A stretch of DNA of 64,000 nt from contig NZ_UGNW01000001.1 in NCBI RefSeq assembly GCF_900452515.1, positions 930,001 through 994,000 on the forward strand, in the 5' to 3' direction. Within the stretch, counting starts at the first letter, position 1; each line of letters opens with the position of its first letter. Source of the stretch: Legionella birminghamensis. GTDB lineage: Bacteria; Pseudomonadota; Gammaproteobacteria; Legionellales; Legionellaceae. The position numbers and the translations under genes were made by a program. Under the pieces are notes generated by a model that was given only the letters and a program-made list of their open reading frames with translations, was not told the DNA's origin and did not search any database. Below are positions 39,451 through 49,582 of this stretch, one piece after another.

Positions 39451-40632
39451 TCAGCTATCCACTTTGGTATTTTTATTGTCTTTTTCTGCCTGATTGTTTA
39501 GAATTTTGACCTTTGAACCAGGTTTTATTTTGAGTTGACCGCTAACAATAACTTTGTCCCCGGCAGTTAATCCCTCTGTAACCAGCCACTTGTCATTAAC
39601 CGCTTCAGTGACCGTCACCTTGCGTTCCTCCACCTTATTTTCATTATTAACAATCAGGGCAGTCGCATTACCCGTGTTATTGCGGGTAATCCCCTGTTGC
39701 GGCACGAGCAGCGCTTTAGGGTTAATACCCATATTCAACTGGGCGCGGACAAACATACCAGGCAAAAGTTTGTTCTTGGGATTTGAAAAAATGGCTCTCA
39801 GGGTGATGGAGCCGGTAGTTTCATCGACCTGCACTTCTGAAAACTCCAGTTTGCCGGTCTGATTATAAGTACTGCCGTCATCAAGGAATAAATTGACCGA
39901 TATATTCTGTGATTTTCCTTGTTTTTCCCCTTTACTTAATTCATTCTGCAGTCTGAAAAATTCATTACTTGATTGAGTGATGTCTACATAAACGGGATCC
40001 AGCTGGTGAATGATGGCCAGGGCATTTTGCTGACTGGCTGTGACTAATGCGCCCTCGGTAACACTCGAGCGTCCAATACGGCCACTAATGGGGGCAAGCA
40101 CTTTAGTGTACTGCAGGTTAATTTTTGCGGTTTCAAGCGCTGCCTTGGCCGATTCAACACTGGCTTCTCCCTGTTTGGCATTGGCAACGGCGGTATCATA
40201 GTCTTGCTTGCTGACGAATTTGTTGCCCAGCAAAGGCTTGTAGCGATTGACGGTAAGATTCGCGATTTCGAGATTGGCTTCTGCCTTGCTCAGATCACCT
40301 TTGGCCGTATCCAAAGCAGCCTGGTAAGGGGCAGGGTCAATTTGATACAGTGATTGCCCCTCCTTAACGTCAGTCCCTTCAACGAATAGCCTTTTTAGAA
40401 TAATTCCATTGACCTGAGGGCGAACTTCAGCAATACGGTAAGAGCGTACACGGCCTGGTAATTCAACCGTAATGGGAAAGGGCTGAAACGCTAATTGGAC
40501 AACGCCTACTTCGGGCTCCCCCCAGCCCTGCTGAGCTGGTTTATCCCCGCAGGCCGTCAGCAATATCAGCGGCGATATCAGAAGAAGCGGTCGCAGTAAA
40601 CGCGATTGGGAGTTACAAAAAGTCCACTTCAT
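39451..40632 (-). CDS. RND membrane-fusion lipoprotein, AcrA-like
   Basis: The 393-residue adaptor has a lipoprotein signal peptide with lipobox LTAC near residue 28, lipoyl half-motifs ([40 protein letters not shown]), a coiled-coil hairpin between them, and the MexA-like C-terminal [12 protein letters not shown] use the ATG at 40632 (MKWTFCNSQ...) rather than the TTG at 40641. It is followed two bases later by the AcrB-like gene. The family anchors to the inner membrane by a lipid and connects the pump to TolC. Confidence 0.95.
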   Translation of the reverse strand: MKWTFCNSQSRLLRPLLLISPLILLTACGDKPAQQGWGEPEVGVVQLAFQPFPITVELPGRVRSYRIAEVRPQVNGIILKRLFVEGTDVKEGQSLYQIDPAPYQAALDTAKGDLSKAEANLEIANLTVNRYKPLLGNKFVSKQDYDTAVANAKQGEASVESAKAALETAKINLQYTKVLAPISGRIGRSSVTEGALVTASQQNALAIIHQLDPVYVDITQSSNEFFRLQNELSKGEKQGKSQNISVNLFLDDGSTYNQTGKLEFSEVQVDETTGSITLRAIFSNPKNKLLPGMFVRAQLNMGINPKALLVPQQGITRNNTGNATALIVNNENKVEERKVTVTEAVNDKWLVTEGLTAGDKVIVSGQLKIKPGSKVKILNNQAEKDNKNTKVDS

Positions 40633-40719
40633 TAAAAGCAAACCTGTTATTTATTAATATCCTATGAGTATACGCATGGAATGGGGATCAGGTACAGAGA
40701 AGGGATTAAAATTTTAAGC

Positions 40720-40860
40720 GGGCTAAGGAGAAAGCCGCTAAAGTGCCTCCTGTTATGACCGTTTCAAGGCGGCTACTTACTGCGGCTTGTCCGCAGTTTC
40801 CAGCAATGGTGGATGGCTCAGCAGGTACTAGTCTGGATATCGCGAACAAGTCGCGATACC
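40720..40860. other. Intergenic segment with hairpins between rimO and acrA
   Basis: The 249-bp gap holds no gene. It contains a degenerate copy of the second palindromic family (GCTAAGGAGAAAGCCGCTAAAGTGCCTCC near 40720-40750 in parts) and a separate hairpin TATCGCGA-ACAAG-TCGCGATA (40838-40858), 23 bp after the rimO stop on the minus strand, without a U-run. Confidence 0.55.
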
Positions 40861-40881
40861 TAGGGGTTTAGGGTGTGCCCC

Positions 40882-42189
40882 CTAAAGATACTCCCCATAC
40901 AAATCATAATCATCGCTATCAACAATGCTCACATCAAGCATCTGGCCGGTTTGAACCTTGCTATCGGGTGGTAAATAAACCAGGCCATCGATTTCTGGCG
41001 CATCGCTTTTACTGCGGGCAATGATTTGCTCTTCATTGACTGAATCAACCAGGACTGTTTGTACACTGCCTATCTTGGCAGCCAGCTTATTGCGGCTGAT
41101 TTCTGCCTGTAATTGCATAAATCGATGATAACGCTCTTCCTTCACTTCATCGGGTACCGGATCAGCCAGCTCATTAGCCTTGGCTCCCTCTACAGGAGAG
41201 TACTGAAAACAGCCTACTCTATCTAATTGGGCTTCTTCAAGAAAATCGAGCAACTCTTCAAATTCCGCTTCTGTTTCGCCAGGAAAGCCAACGATAAAAG
41301 TAGAGCGAATGGTAATTTCAGGACAAACTTCCCGCCAGGAGGCAATACGCAGCAAGGTATTTTCGCTGCTGGCCGGGCGTTTCATCGCTTTCAGTACGCG
41401 AGAGCTGGCATGCTGCAGGGGGATATCCAGGTAAGGGAGAATCAGGCCGTCTCGCATTAAGGGGATGATTTCATCCACATGAGGGTAAGGATACACATAA
41501 TGAAGCCGTACCCACATGTCCAGCTCGCCCAATTCACGGCAAAGATCAAGAAAACGGGTATTGATGCTGCGCCCCTGCCATTCAACTGATTGATAGCGCG
41601 TATCAATGCCATAGGCGCTGGTATCCTGGGAAATAACCAGAAGCTCCTGAACACCGGCCTCCTTTAATTTCCGCGCTTCGCTAAGAACTTGTGTCAGAGG
41701 GTAGCTCTGGAGTTTTCCGCGCATAGTCGGGATGATGCAGAAAGTGCATTTCTGATTGCAGCCTTCAGATATTTTCAAATAAGCATAGTGTCTGGGCGTT
41801 AATTTAATCCCCTGGGGAGGCACTAATTGCGTGAAAGGATCCGCCGGCGGCGGAAGATGGCGGTGGACTGCGCGCAGTACTTCTTCATAAGCATGCGCAC
41901 CGCTGATATGCAGCACATCGGGACAGGCTTCGCGAATGATATCGGCTTTAGCGCCCAGGCAGCCAGTGACAATTACCCGGCCATTTTCAGCCATTGCTTC
42001 CCTAATCGTATCCAGGGACTCAGTCACGGCGGAATCTATAAAACCGCAGGTATTCACGACAACCACGCCAGCATCCTGATAACTGGAAACAAGCTCATAG
42101 CCCTGGGCGCGCAATTGGGTAATAATTCTCTCTGAATCAACCAATGCCTTGGGACAACCCAGACTGACAAAGCCCACGCGATGATTCAT
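40882..42189 (-). CDS. rimO: Ribosomal protein uS12 methylthiotransferase
   Basis: The 435-residue radical-SAM enzyme adds a methylthio group to Asp88 of ribosomal protein S12. It shows the N-terminal cluster domain ([28 protein letters not shown]), the radical-SAM motif [13 protein letters not shown] (CxxxCxxC) near residue 145-155, and a C-terminal TRAM domain ([11 protein letters not shown]). CTGGAGA precedes the ATG. Length is typical. Confidence 0.98.
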   Translation of the reverse strand: MNHRVGFVSLGCPKALVDSERIITQLRAQGYELVSSYQDAGVVVVNTCGFIDSAVTESLDTIREAMAENGRVIVTGCLGAKADIIREACPDVLHISGAHAYEEVLRAVHRHLPPPADPFTQLVPPQGIKLTPRHYAYLKISEGCNQKCTFCIIPTMRGKLQSYPLTQVLSEARKLKEAGVQELLVISQDTSAYGIDTRYQSVEWQGRSINTRFLDLCRELGELDMWVRLHYVYPYPHVDEIIPLMRDGLILPYLDIPLQHASSRVLKAMKRPASSENTLLRIASWREVCPEITIRSTFIVGFPGETEAEFEELLDFLEEAQLDRVGCFQYSPVEGAKANELADPVPDEVKEERYHRFMQLQAEISRNKLAAKIGSVQTVLVDSVNEEQIIARSKSDAPEIDGLVYLPPDSKVQTGQMLDVSIVDSDDYDLYGEYL

Positions 42190-42388
42190 TGATAAGTCTC
42201 CAGTTAATACGATTAATCAAACCATCCCCGCATAATGCAAGGCGGTTGCAAAATGCTGAATTATAACATTTTGAAGTAAATGCTGTCTAATTTGAAGGCG
42301 GGGAAGCAGATTAATTAGCAAATATTTGTTCAAAGTTTGTTCTTATTGTGTTAGAATGTGCATAGTCTAAATTGAAGAGGTTGCCGTT

Positions 42389-43183
42389 GTGAAAATAGAC
42401 GTTCGCAGTTTACTGAATGAATTAATTCATTCAATGGAGAATGACGTTTCACGAACTCAAAGTGTGAATTCGAGATGGTTTTTGCAACTCATGATATATG
42501 AACTGGAGCGCCTCGCTTTCCTGGACGAAGAGAATACTCAGCATAAAATGATTGCTCTGTTTATGGGAGGGATTATTTATGCTTTAAACCAGGATGATCA
42601 GGAGTGTCAATACCCTATCCGGCTTTATCCTGCAGAAACCGTTGCCAACATGAGAAGAGACCTAAGTTGGGGGATGCTGCATGGGAGGGTCAATGAGCTT
42701 GAATATATGACCGCTATCGGCGAGGAAGCCCTGCGCAACCTCCCGCATGCATTCAATGGGGAACTATTTAAAAGACAAACGCGATTAACGGACAGTGGTC
42801 CGGGAGAAGCGGTTTTCCCGGGTTTGAAAGACAGGGCGGATAAAGTGGATTTGCTGATGAAGTTCTGTATTGCCAATTCTGGCAATTTAAATGTGCCAAC
42901 AATAGACAGAAATCACTTTAACTCAGAAGAATACGACAAGGCTGCTCAGAAATATCAAATGTTAGCCGAGTTTCGTCAAAAGCATAAAGCATCTTTCCAT
43001 GGCGGCTGGTTCGGGAGTTTTTTCAGCCGGACAAATCTCCCTGCTTACGATAATATGCAAACCATTCTTAGCCACGCTAAAAAGACAACATTCTTTGGCT
43101 TTAAAAATCGTACCTTCCAGACTTTAAGAGAGATGAGTGTTATCAATGAGCAAGGTGAGGTAATTAAGCCAGGTTTTAATTAA
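42389..43183 (+). CDS. Unrecognised 264-residue protein
   Basis: The product is soluble, without signal peptide or membrane helices. A basic/aromatic segment (SFHGGWFGSFFSRTNLPAYDN) lies near residue 210. Start is GTG at 42389 with GAAGAGG eight bases upstream. A possible promoter (TTGTTC...TTAGAAT) lies within 60 bp upstream. The composition and single-gene position, convergent with dsbD, resemble lineage-specific Legionella genes of unknown role; no family or catalytic motif was recognised. Confidence 0.75.
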   Translation: MKIDVRSLLNELIHSMENDVSRTQSVNSRWFLQLMIYELERLAFLDEENTQHKMIALFMGGIIYALNQDDQECQYPIRLYPAETVANMRRDLSWGMLHGRVNELEYMTAIGEEALRNLPHAFNGELFKRQTRLTDSGPGEAVFPGLKDRADKVDLLMKFCIANSGNLNVPTIDRNHFNSEEYDKAAQKYQMLAEFRQKHKASFHGGWFGSFFSRTNLPAYDNMQTILSHAKKTTFFGFKNRTFQTLREMSVINEQGEVIKPGFN

Positions 43184-43218
43184 AATGTCTTTAGATACTG
43201 TTTGCTCTTCTATTAGAC

Positions 43219-43294
43219 CCGTTTGGCCTGGGGAGGCAAAGCGCCGTCTCGAAGCCTTCGAGACGCCGCTAAAGCGGCTCCTCAGGCCGAACGG
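43219..43294. repeat. Palindromic repeat, second family, long copy
   Basis: CCGTTTGGCCTGGGGAG (43219-43235) pairs with CTCCTCAGGCCGAACGG (43278-43294), and an inner hairpin CGTCTCGAAG/CCTTCGAGACG extends the structure. It lies between the convergent 264-residue gene and dsbD, as does the copy at 36236 relative to its own convergent pair. Confidence 0.75.
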
Positions 43295-43374
43295 TTGAGA
43301 TAAAAGCTGAAGCTTTGGGCCGTTCAAACTTGATGAGGATCTCTCAGGCTTTTATGCACCCTACAATAATAAAT

Positions 43375-45153
43375 TTAATTTCTTGCTAAAGTCTCAACCT
43401 TTTGCAAACGATCCAAAAATTCCTGGGTCGAGACATCGCCAACTAACCGTAATCCGCTTAACTCCTTTCCGGCTGAATTAAAGAAAAGAAAGGTGGGTGG
43501 GGCTACAACCCGAAATTGCGCCATAATGGCCTGCGCTGCGGCATCATTGGCAGTGACATCAATCTTTAATACCAGGAAATTTCCCAGGGTCTTTTTAATT
43601 TCTGAGTTGTTTAATGTAGAAGAGGCAATGACTTTGCAAGAGGCACACCAGTCCGCATAGAAGTCAAGCATGACGGGCCGGCCTTCAGCAGTTTGAAAGG
43701 CTTCACGCAATTGCGCCGGTGTTTTGATGATCAGCTCTTCCTGCTCCATGCTGGCAGCAGTGGCTTTGCTGAAGATGCCAGCAAGGGGCAATAAAGGATC
43801 TTTGCTGCCCATGCTGGCGCCAGCCAGAATCAACAGCCCATAAACCAACAGCAAAATCCCAGTGCTTTGATGCATTTTCTCATAGTTACTTGATGCAGGC
43901 CTTAGCGCACCGGCAAAAATGCCTGAAAAAACCAGAAGGGCTGCCCATAAAATCATGGTAATTGGAGCGGGAAGCAGACGGCCCATTAAATAGATAGCAA
44001 CGGCCAGCAATAAAACCCCAAAAAAATTCTTTACTGAATTCATCCAGGTTCCTGCTTTGGGCAGCCATTTGCCGGCAGAGGTACCAATCAAAAGCAGGGG
44101 AGTGCCCATTCCCAATCCGAGAAAGAACAGTGTCAGACTGCCAAACAGGACGTTTCCTGAGTGTGCAATATAGCCCAGGGCACCAATCAGGGGAGCAGTG
44201 ACACAGGGAGATAGGATGAGGGTTGACAAACAACCCATAATTGCTGCGCCCAGGTAATGGCCTCCATGCTGGCTGCGGCTCGCTTTTGCCAATCTTGCCT
44301 GCCAGGTGACGGGCAGTTTTAACTCAAAAAAGCCAAACATTGAAAGCGCAAGCAGCACAAATACCAGGCTGAATAAACCAATCACCCAGGGAGCTTGCAT
44401 GATAATTTGCAGATTACTTCCCAGCGTGGCGACAATTGCACCGGCCACTGCATAAGTCAGTGACATACTTAGTACATAACTGAGGGAGAGAAAAAAGGCT
44501 TTCCGGGTGGAAATTTCATGGCCATGTCCAACAATAATCCCCGACAAAACAGGAACCATCGGTAAAACGCAGGGTGTAAAGGCAAGCAAAAGCCCAAAGC
44601 CGAAGAAGCTCAGGATGACCATAAACCAGTGCGAATTTTCATAAATATCCGCTATGGCATTGCCTTCCTGAGCACTGGCTTGCTCGACAGGAGGCGTATT
44701 GACTTCGGTAACGACAGACGCTGAAATAAGCGCTAGCTGATCATTAACTGCCAGCTTAAGCTGTTTGCTTTCTGGTGGATAACAAAACCCATCATCCGAG
44801 CAGCCCTGATAATGCAGGGTCACCAGGGATTCTCCAGAGTGTTCCCCCAGAACAGGAATTAAAAGCGACAGGTCATTTCGGTAAACCGGGTAGACATGGC
44901 CTTGACGGTCTTTCTTCTCAATGGCCTGCGGGAAAATAATAGAACCAAACTGCAGGACAGAATCACTGGGCTCCTCCAGGCTTATGCGATCGCGATAAAG
45001 GAAGTAACCGGGTTTGATTTGCCAAATGACTGAGAAAGTGTTGGGGTCCATCGGCTTGACCTTCACTGTAAACACTTCTTCTGCGGGTAGAGGGGCTGCA
45101 AAACCAAAACCGGAGAAAATGGCGAGAACGATCAGGAGTAACCACTTGTACAT
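43375..45153 (-). CDS. dsbD: Thiol:disulfide interchange protein DsbD
   Basis: The 592-residue protein carries electrons from cytoplasmic thioredoxin to periplasmic DsbC-type partners. A signal peptide (MYKWLLLIVLAIFSGFGFA) is followed by the alpha domain with Cys pair (GCSDDGFCYPP), eight membrane helices with the redox Cys pair in FTPCVLPMVPVL and LSPCVTAPLIG, and a C-terminal thioredoxin domain with WCASCK near residue 500. GGATGAAG lies before the ATG. All six redox cysteines are present, so it should be functional. Confidence 0.97.
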   Translation of the reverse strand: MYKWLLLIVLAIFSGFGFAAPLPAEEVFTVKVKPMDPNTFSVIWQIKPGYFLYRDRISLEEPSDSVLQFGSIIFPQAIEKKDRQGHVYPVYRNDLSLLIPVLGEHSGESLVTLHYQGCSDDGFCYPPESKQLKLAVNDQLALISASVVTEVNTPPVEQASAQEGNAIADIYENSHWFMVILSFFGFGLLLAFTPCVLPMVPVLSGIIVGHGHEISTRKAFFLSLSYVLSMSLTYAVAGAIVATLGSNLQIIMQAPWVIGLFSLVFVLLALSMFGFFELKLPVTWQARLAKASRSQHGGHYLGAAIMGCLSTLILSPCVTAPLIGALGYIAHSGNVLFGSLTLFFLGLGMGTPLLLIGTSAGKWLPKAGTWMNSVKNFFGVLLLAVAIYLMGRLLPAPITMILWAALLVFSGIFAGALRPASSNYEKMHQSTGILLLVYGLLILAGASMGSKDPLLPLAGIFSKATAASMEQEELIIKTPAQLREAFQTAEGRPVMLDFYADWCASCKVIASSTLNNSEIKKTLGNFLVLKIDVTANDAAAQAIMAQFRVVAPPTFLFFNSAGKELSGLRLVGDVSTQEFLDRLQKVETLARN

Positions 45154-45260
45154 GCTTCATCCAAATTAGTGTTCAAATTATCTTGAACCAATCTATATAG
45201 CCTAGCAGCTTATATTACAATTATTGTTCGAATTTAAAAAGTAATACATGCCGACACCGC

Positions 45261-48200
45261 TTATCGTGGTTTTATATTCTGAATCGCTTTGTCCACATCC
45301 AGGGCTTTGCCCTCGGATTCTGTTTTTGGTGTAAACATATTATACCGGCCTGTTAACCCATAGGTAATGGCAGCGGATATACCAAATGTTACAATGGAAA
45401 TCACTCGATTTAAAACCTTATACACCGCTTCCTTACAGCCCCGGTGAATCTTTAAATCAGGCATTGCAATATCAACGGCTGTTTTGCAAGCAAGTTTAAA
45501 CCCTTGCACAGATAATTCACCCTCTAAAAATTTTCTCCGATTGTGCTCCAGGCTATTGTACATTTGCCTTGCTTTTTTAGACGGAATTTTATAATCAGGC
45601 TTGGTGAGTGCATCCTTTTCCATCCGCTTAACTTTATCTTCAAGGTTATCCATGTATTTTTTCAGGTCAATGCTGGCAAGAATCTGCGGCGCAGCTGCCT
45701 TTCTAATACTGACAATGGCAGCGACTGACTTCTGCTCAATAGCCCTTTGCTGATTGGACAGAATATTATTTACCTGTTGGACATTGGATGCGCCATTGGC
45801 AACAGCATTTCGATAGGCTGGTGTTTGAATAATTGTTTGCAATTGCTTTTCGAGTTCTTCCCTTCTGGCTTCGATTTCTTTTTCAGATTTACAGCCTGTA
45901 AAATTGATTGGAAAATTGCGCAGTCTGGTTATAATTCTATCTATAACCCTGGAGCTCTCGTTTTTTATATTATTTTCAGCCGCCCGGGCACTGGCTCGGA
46001 TTTCCTTGAGTTTTTCGTGGTATGCTTTGCTTAGAGGACGTGAGAATCCCAAAGCGCCCTCAATATTTGCTGCTTCTCTGGATGCCGCATCATGTTCCAC
46101 CAAAATATCTATTTGCCCCTGAATGGCTTTTTCTCGCTTCTGAACCTGTACGAGATCAGTGCAACCGGCAAAGTTGTAATGAAATGCATGAATGGCAGCG
46201 ATCTTAGGTGCGACCAGATTTTGGGCACGCCTTTTTAAGTACTGCACTTGTTTGGAGCTTTCCGCATCGATTTTTTCAAAAAACGCCTGTTTCGCCCCTT
46301 TTATAATGGGAGATTCCCCAGGCTCGTAACCGAGAAATCGCTCGGCCTGAATAACAGTCGGGTCGTTCAGGATTTTGCTTGCATTTGCTTTTCGAAGTTC
46401 TTTATCTGGACGAATCGTGCGTAATACCTTATGGGTAATAAATTTGGTATTTATGTAATTAATTTTTTCCGCGGCCGTTTTTAATACTGCTTCTGCAAGC
46501 AAATAGGTTTGAACTGATTTTTTCAGGGCTTGCTTTTTTTCTCCCACAAGTTCATCAATCTGGGCCAAAGAGGAGGAACTTAATTCATGCGCATAGTTCC
46601 GTTTAAAATCTGCAGCAAACCGCTCCAGTGCAGCCAGGCGATCATTGTATTTTTGCTCCTCAAAGGCATCATATTCGACTGGGAATGAATCAAGCCTTGC
46701 CTTGAAATCTGCAATACGGCGAATCCCGGGATCCGGCTGAGGTGTGTTGTGAAGTAGTTGCCTGCCTAGCCAATCTTTGGCAGGGCCAGTTTTTTGGCGG
46801 GCAATAACTTCGCTTAAGTCCCTGCCTGCAAGTAAATCTTCTTTAGCGTATTTTAGAAATTTCTCGGCGGTTGAGGGATTTATTAAACTTAAGTTATATA
46901 AACCTACAAGCAATTCATCGGTATTACTATTTTGATATTCGGATATTGTCTGCTGATAAAGCTCCCGGCTCACAGGGTAATCGCCCTGAAGCATGGTTTT
47001 GCCGTGGGAAGTTAACCCTGAAACATTACCGCTCATGGTCAAAAACAGCCCTCCTGGCAGTAACTTATTGTTTACCCGGCTCGCTGCAATGGTTTTTTCA
47101 GTGAATTCCCCCTGAGTAAATTTGGAACGAAGTCCGCCGGCTGCGGTCAGGTTTATAAATCTACCCTGAAAATAATAAGTAATCAGGCCTTGCTCTACCG
47201 TTTCCCTGGCAGTGTCGGCAAATCCAGGTTGCTTCGCTTTCTCACGAATGGCCAATTCCAGCGCCTCTTCGAAGCCGGGCTTTCGGGGAATAGGATTATT
47301 GGCTCCTCGTGCTGGCTCTGCAGCAGGTGCCACATTCGCCTTTTCCCTGATCACCGGATAGTTTTGTTTCATTTTCTGATATCGATCGTCAAATACAGTA
47401 GCGGAAGGGCTTTTAAGACACATTAAAATAGCATTACGCTGGGGAGGATTTGCCAGAAGTTGCGGGAATATTGCAAAAAGGCCAGGAGCTGTTTTATGCA
47501 ATCTGACTATGTTTTCCAGAAGTGTTCCATTAATTTCGATTTTTTGCTGTTGAAGTGTGGATAATACCTGTTTTAATTGCTCATTGGCGAAGATATACTG
47601 ACCATCTTCTACAGTTGAATTATTGACTATTAACCAAGTTAATTTATTACTGGCCTCATCTTTGCTGAACAGACAAAACCGGGTGTTACGTCTTTCGATA
47701 TCATTGACAGTCTCGGTGCCAAGATTATTCCAGGGATTAACTAATATATAATCAAATTTGCCAGGAATGCTGTCATTAGGGATGATGCGATCCAGCCTCA
47801 ACCCGTGACGGCCATGGTAATGGCCCTGCGCATTCAATTGCCCATAATCGAGACTAATATAAACTGGGGCCTCCGGCCAGCGGGCTTTTAGAGCAATAAT
47901 TTTGTCATTGCCAATTTGTTCAATATCGTGGGCATGTAAATCAAGAAGTGCCGCAACAAAATGGGTTGAGGTGGTCGTGTGGCGCCCTGAGGTGTTATGC
48001 GCGCTTATGCTGGTTTCTACATTGGGCTTGTATTTCCAATTATTCGCATAATAATAGGAGCTCAGCCGTTCTATTATTTTGACCGCCAGCGAATTGCTTT
48101 CAACCCCCTCGGTTGACTGATCAATTGTAGCAAGATAGTCTTTGCCAACAGTAATGACATCATAGGCTTCATCTCGTGTGACCTGTTCGATGCGATGCTC

Positions 48201-48428
48201 ATAATTTACACTAATCATCTCTGGCTTGAGATTGGCGCTCTGCGCTGTACGCTTTATCCATACTTCGACATCGCCATTTTCCAGCATGTGAAACATCGAT
48301 TTAAACCGTTCCCTGCCTTCTTTACTGGAATTATATATACAGTCGATAGAAGCGATTAAATAGCAGTCCCCGGTATCTCCCTGCTTCATAGTCAGGTGTT
48401 CGCCATCTTCCGGAAATAATGGGGTCAT
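45261..48428 (-). CDS. Calpain-like cysteine protease with long coiled-coil tail
   Basis: The 1055-residue product starts with a calpain-type catalytic core: QGDTGDCYLIASI (Gln16, Cys22), a His in GHYHGRHGLRLDRI (His205 or His208), and NPWNN (Asn231) after FDYILV. Calpains use this Cys-His-Asn set with 'QGxxGDCWxLA' and 'NPWG', so the fold assignment is good although Trp is replaced by Tyr. Residues about 560-980 are helical and charged, with a probable coiled coil; near the C-terminus is one hydrophobic helix (VISIVTFGISAAITYGL). There is no signal peptide. Such a protein is rare in bacteria outside effectors; translocation into a host is inference. The ATG at 48428 has only a weak ribosome-binding site. 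Confidence 0.82.
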   Translation of the reverse strand: MTPLFPEDGEHLTMKQGDTGDCYLIASIDCIYNSSKEGRERFKSMFHMLENGDVEVWIKRTAQSANLKPEMISVNYEHRIEQVTRDEAYDVITVGKDYLATIDQSTEGVESNSLAVKIIERLSSYYYANNWKYKPNVETSISAHNTSGRHTTTSTHFVAALLDLHAHDIEQIGNDKIIALKARWPEAPVYISLDYGQLNAQGHYHGRHGLRLDRIIPNDSIPGKFDYILVNPWNNLGTETVNDIERRNTRFCLFSKDEASNKLTWLIVNNSTVEDGQYIFANEQLKQVLSTLQQQKIEINGTLLENIVRLHKTAPGLFAIFPQLLANPPQRNAILMCLKSPSATVFDDRYQKMKQNYPVIREKANVAPAAEPARGANNPIPRKPGFEEALELAIREKAKQPGFADTARETVEQGLITYYFQGRFINLTAAGGLRSKFTQGEFTEKTIAASRVNNKLLPGGLFLTMSGNVSGLTSHGKTMLQGDYPVSRELYQQTISEYQNSNTDELLVGLYNLSLINPSTAEKFLKYAKEDLLAGRDLSEVIARQKTGPAKDWLGRQLLHNTPQPDPGIRRIADFKARLDSFPVEYDAFEEQKYNDRLAALERFAADFKRNYAHELSSSSLAQIDELVGEKKQALKKSVQTYLLAEAVLKTAAEKINYINTKFITHKVLRTIRPDKELRKANASKILNDPTVIQAERFLGYEPGESPIIKGAKQAFFEKIDAESSKQVQYLKRRAQNLVAPKIAAIHAFHYNFAGCTDLVQVQKREKAIQGQIDILVEHDAASREAANIEGALGFSRPLSKAYHEKLKEIRASARAAENNIKNESSRVIDRIITRLRNFPINFTGCKSEKEIEARREELEKQLQTIIQTPAYRNAVANGASNVQQVNNILSNQQRAIEQKSVAAIVSIRKAAAPQILASIDLKKYMDNLEDKVKRMEKDALTKPDYKIPSKKARQMYNSLEHNRRKFLEGELSVQGFKLACKTAVDIAMPDLKIHRGCKEAVYKVLNRVISIVTFGISAAITYGLTGRYNMFTPKTESEGKALDVDKAIQNIKPR

Positions 48429-48591
48429 AAAATTACCATAGTGTACATGGATGGATTAAGTAATATTATAGGGTGTTAATATTAATAAAAGCTTAAGGTA
48501 GTGTTCCGTTTTAACGAGAGTGAGTATCTTTCAGACAAGGTGGTAAGCTCTCTTGAAAATTAGCTCAGGCATTAAGACTCCATAATTACGG

Positions 48592-48837
48592 CCATAGCTA
48601 TCTACAAAATGTTTTTCCGCTCCGAATCCCCGCGGCATCGACCGCGGGGCCCACACGAAGCCTATTTAGAATATCGGTTTTTTGCTAATTGAAGGATAAT
48701 GTTTGAAAGACTTGTTTCTAACTGCTTTTAATTGCTATTCGGCAACATCGGATTCATCTAAAAGCATTTTCGACTGCCAGACATGTATACCCCGCGGTCG
48801 CTGCCGCGGGGATTCGATTGCATTTGTGTAGATATCA
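48592..48837. repeat. Two copies of the dispersed palindromic repeat
   Basis: The 500-bp gap between the calpain-like and GNAT genes contains a full unit in reverse orientation (48592-48654: CCATAGCTATCTACAAAATG...CGACCGCGGGGCCCACA) and a forward unit (48788-48837: CCCCGCGG-TCGCTG-CCGCGGGGATTCG...TTTGTGTAGATA). The reverse complement of the first is almost identical to the unit at 10304. No gene was seen in the gap. Confidence 0.83.
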
Positions 48838-48929
48838 CTATAATTACCGCAGAGAAATCTTCATTTTCGCTGTTTGCTTACCTTTATTTATATTAATGGC
48901 CAATCCGCACCTGACCATAATAGCGTTAC

Positions 48930-49394
48930 TCATATAATGTATTGGAAAATTGCGGGATTTCTGTTTGGCATTATGGGTGATTTTTTTGAACCAATTTTTA
49001 TACAGCCCATTTTTTTATAAAATCCTTCAGCCCCAGGATCGCTCCATAAAATGAATTCACTTTTGTTTAGATTCTTAACTGTAGCAATTACATGCTCCCA
49101 TAATATTCTTCCAAATCCCTTCCCAATATAATTCGGAGCAATAAAAAAGTATCCCAGTTCAAGCAGATTGTCAGAATTCATGCTTAGACCAAAGAACCCT
49201 ATGAGGTTTTTGTTTTCATATAACAGCCATGTATCGCTTGTTCTCAAGTAATGGTTTGTTATCTGAAAAATATCCATGTATTTCTTCATAAATTCCTCAT
49301 CATAATCCCAATATTTTTTGGAATTACGCATAAGTTCATTTACAAGCATCAGGTTTTCTGTTTTGGCAGGATATAGAGTTAGGTTGTTATTCAT
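48930..49394 (-). CDS. GNAT-family N-acetyltransferase
   Basis: The 154-residue enzyme has the acetyl-CoA-binding motif A as ELGYFFIAPNYIGKGFGRIL (QxxGxG type, here NYIGKGFG) and motif B near FILWSDPGAEGFYKKMG. I chose the ATG at 49394 (MNNNLTLYP) because the fold starts there and GGACC lies upstream; an open frame reaches back to 49499 with an unrelated aromatic stretch. Acceptor substrate is not evident. The DNA here is AT-rich compared with the housekeeping genes. Confidence 0.88.
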   Translation of the reverse strand: MNNNLTLYPAKTENLMLVNELMRNSKKYWDYDEEFMKKYMDIFQITNHYLRTSDTWLLYENKNLIGFFGLSMNSDNLLELGYFFIAPNYIGKGFGRILWEHVIATVKNLNKSEFILWSDPGAEGFYKKMGCIKIGSKKSPIMPNRNPAIFQYII

Positions 49395-49582
49395 GTTATG
49401 GTCCAAGTTCCTGTACGTACGGATAAAGTGTTGGTTCTGAAGCCAGACATACTGTATAAAGTAAACTGGAACTGGTTTCAAGGCCATTAGAACAAACAAT
49501 GATTTTCATACGTTTTAGATGATCTTTCATTTAAATTTGTATGATCATTTAAGTGGTCAAATTTATATTGGAAGGGATTTCA

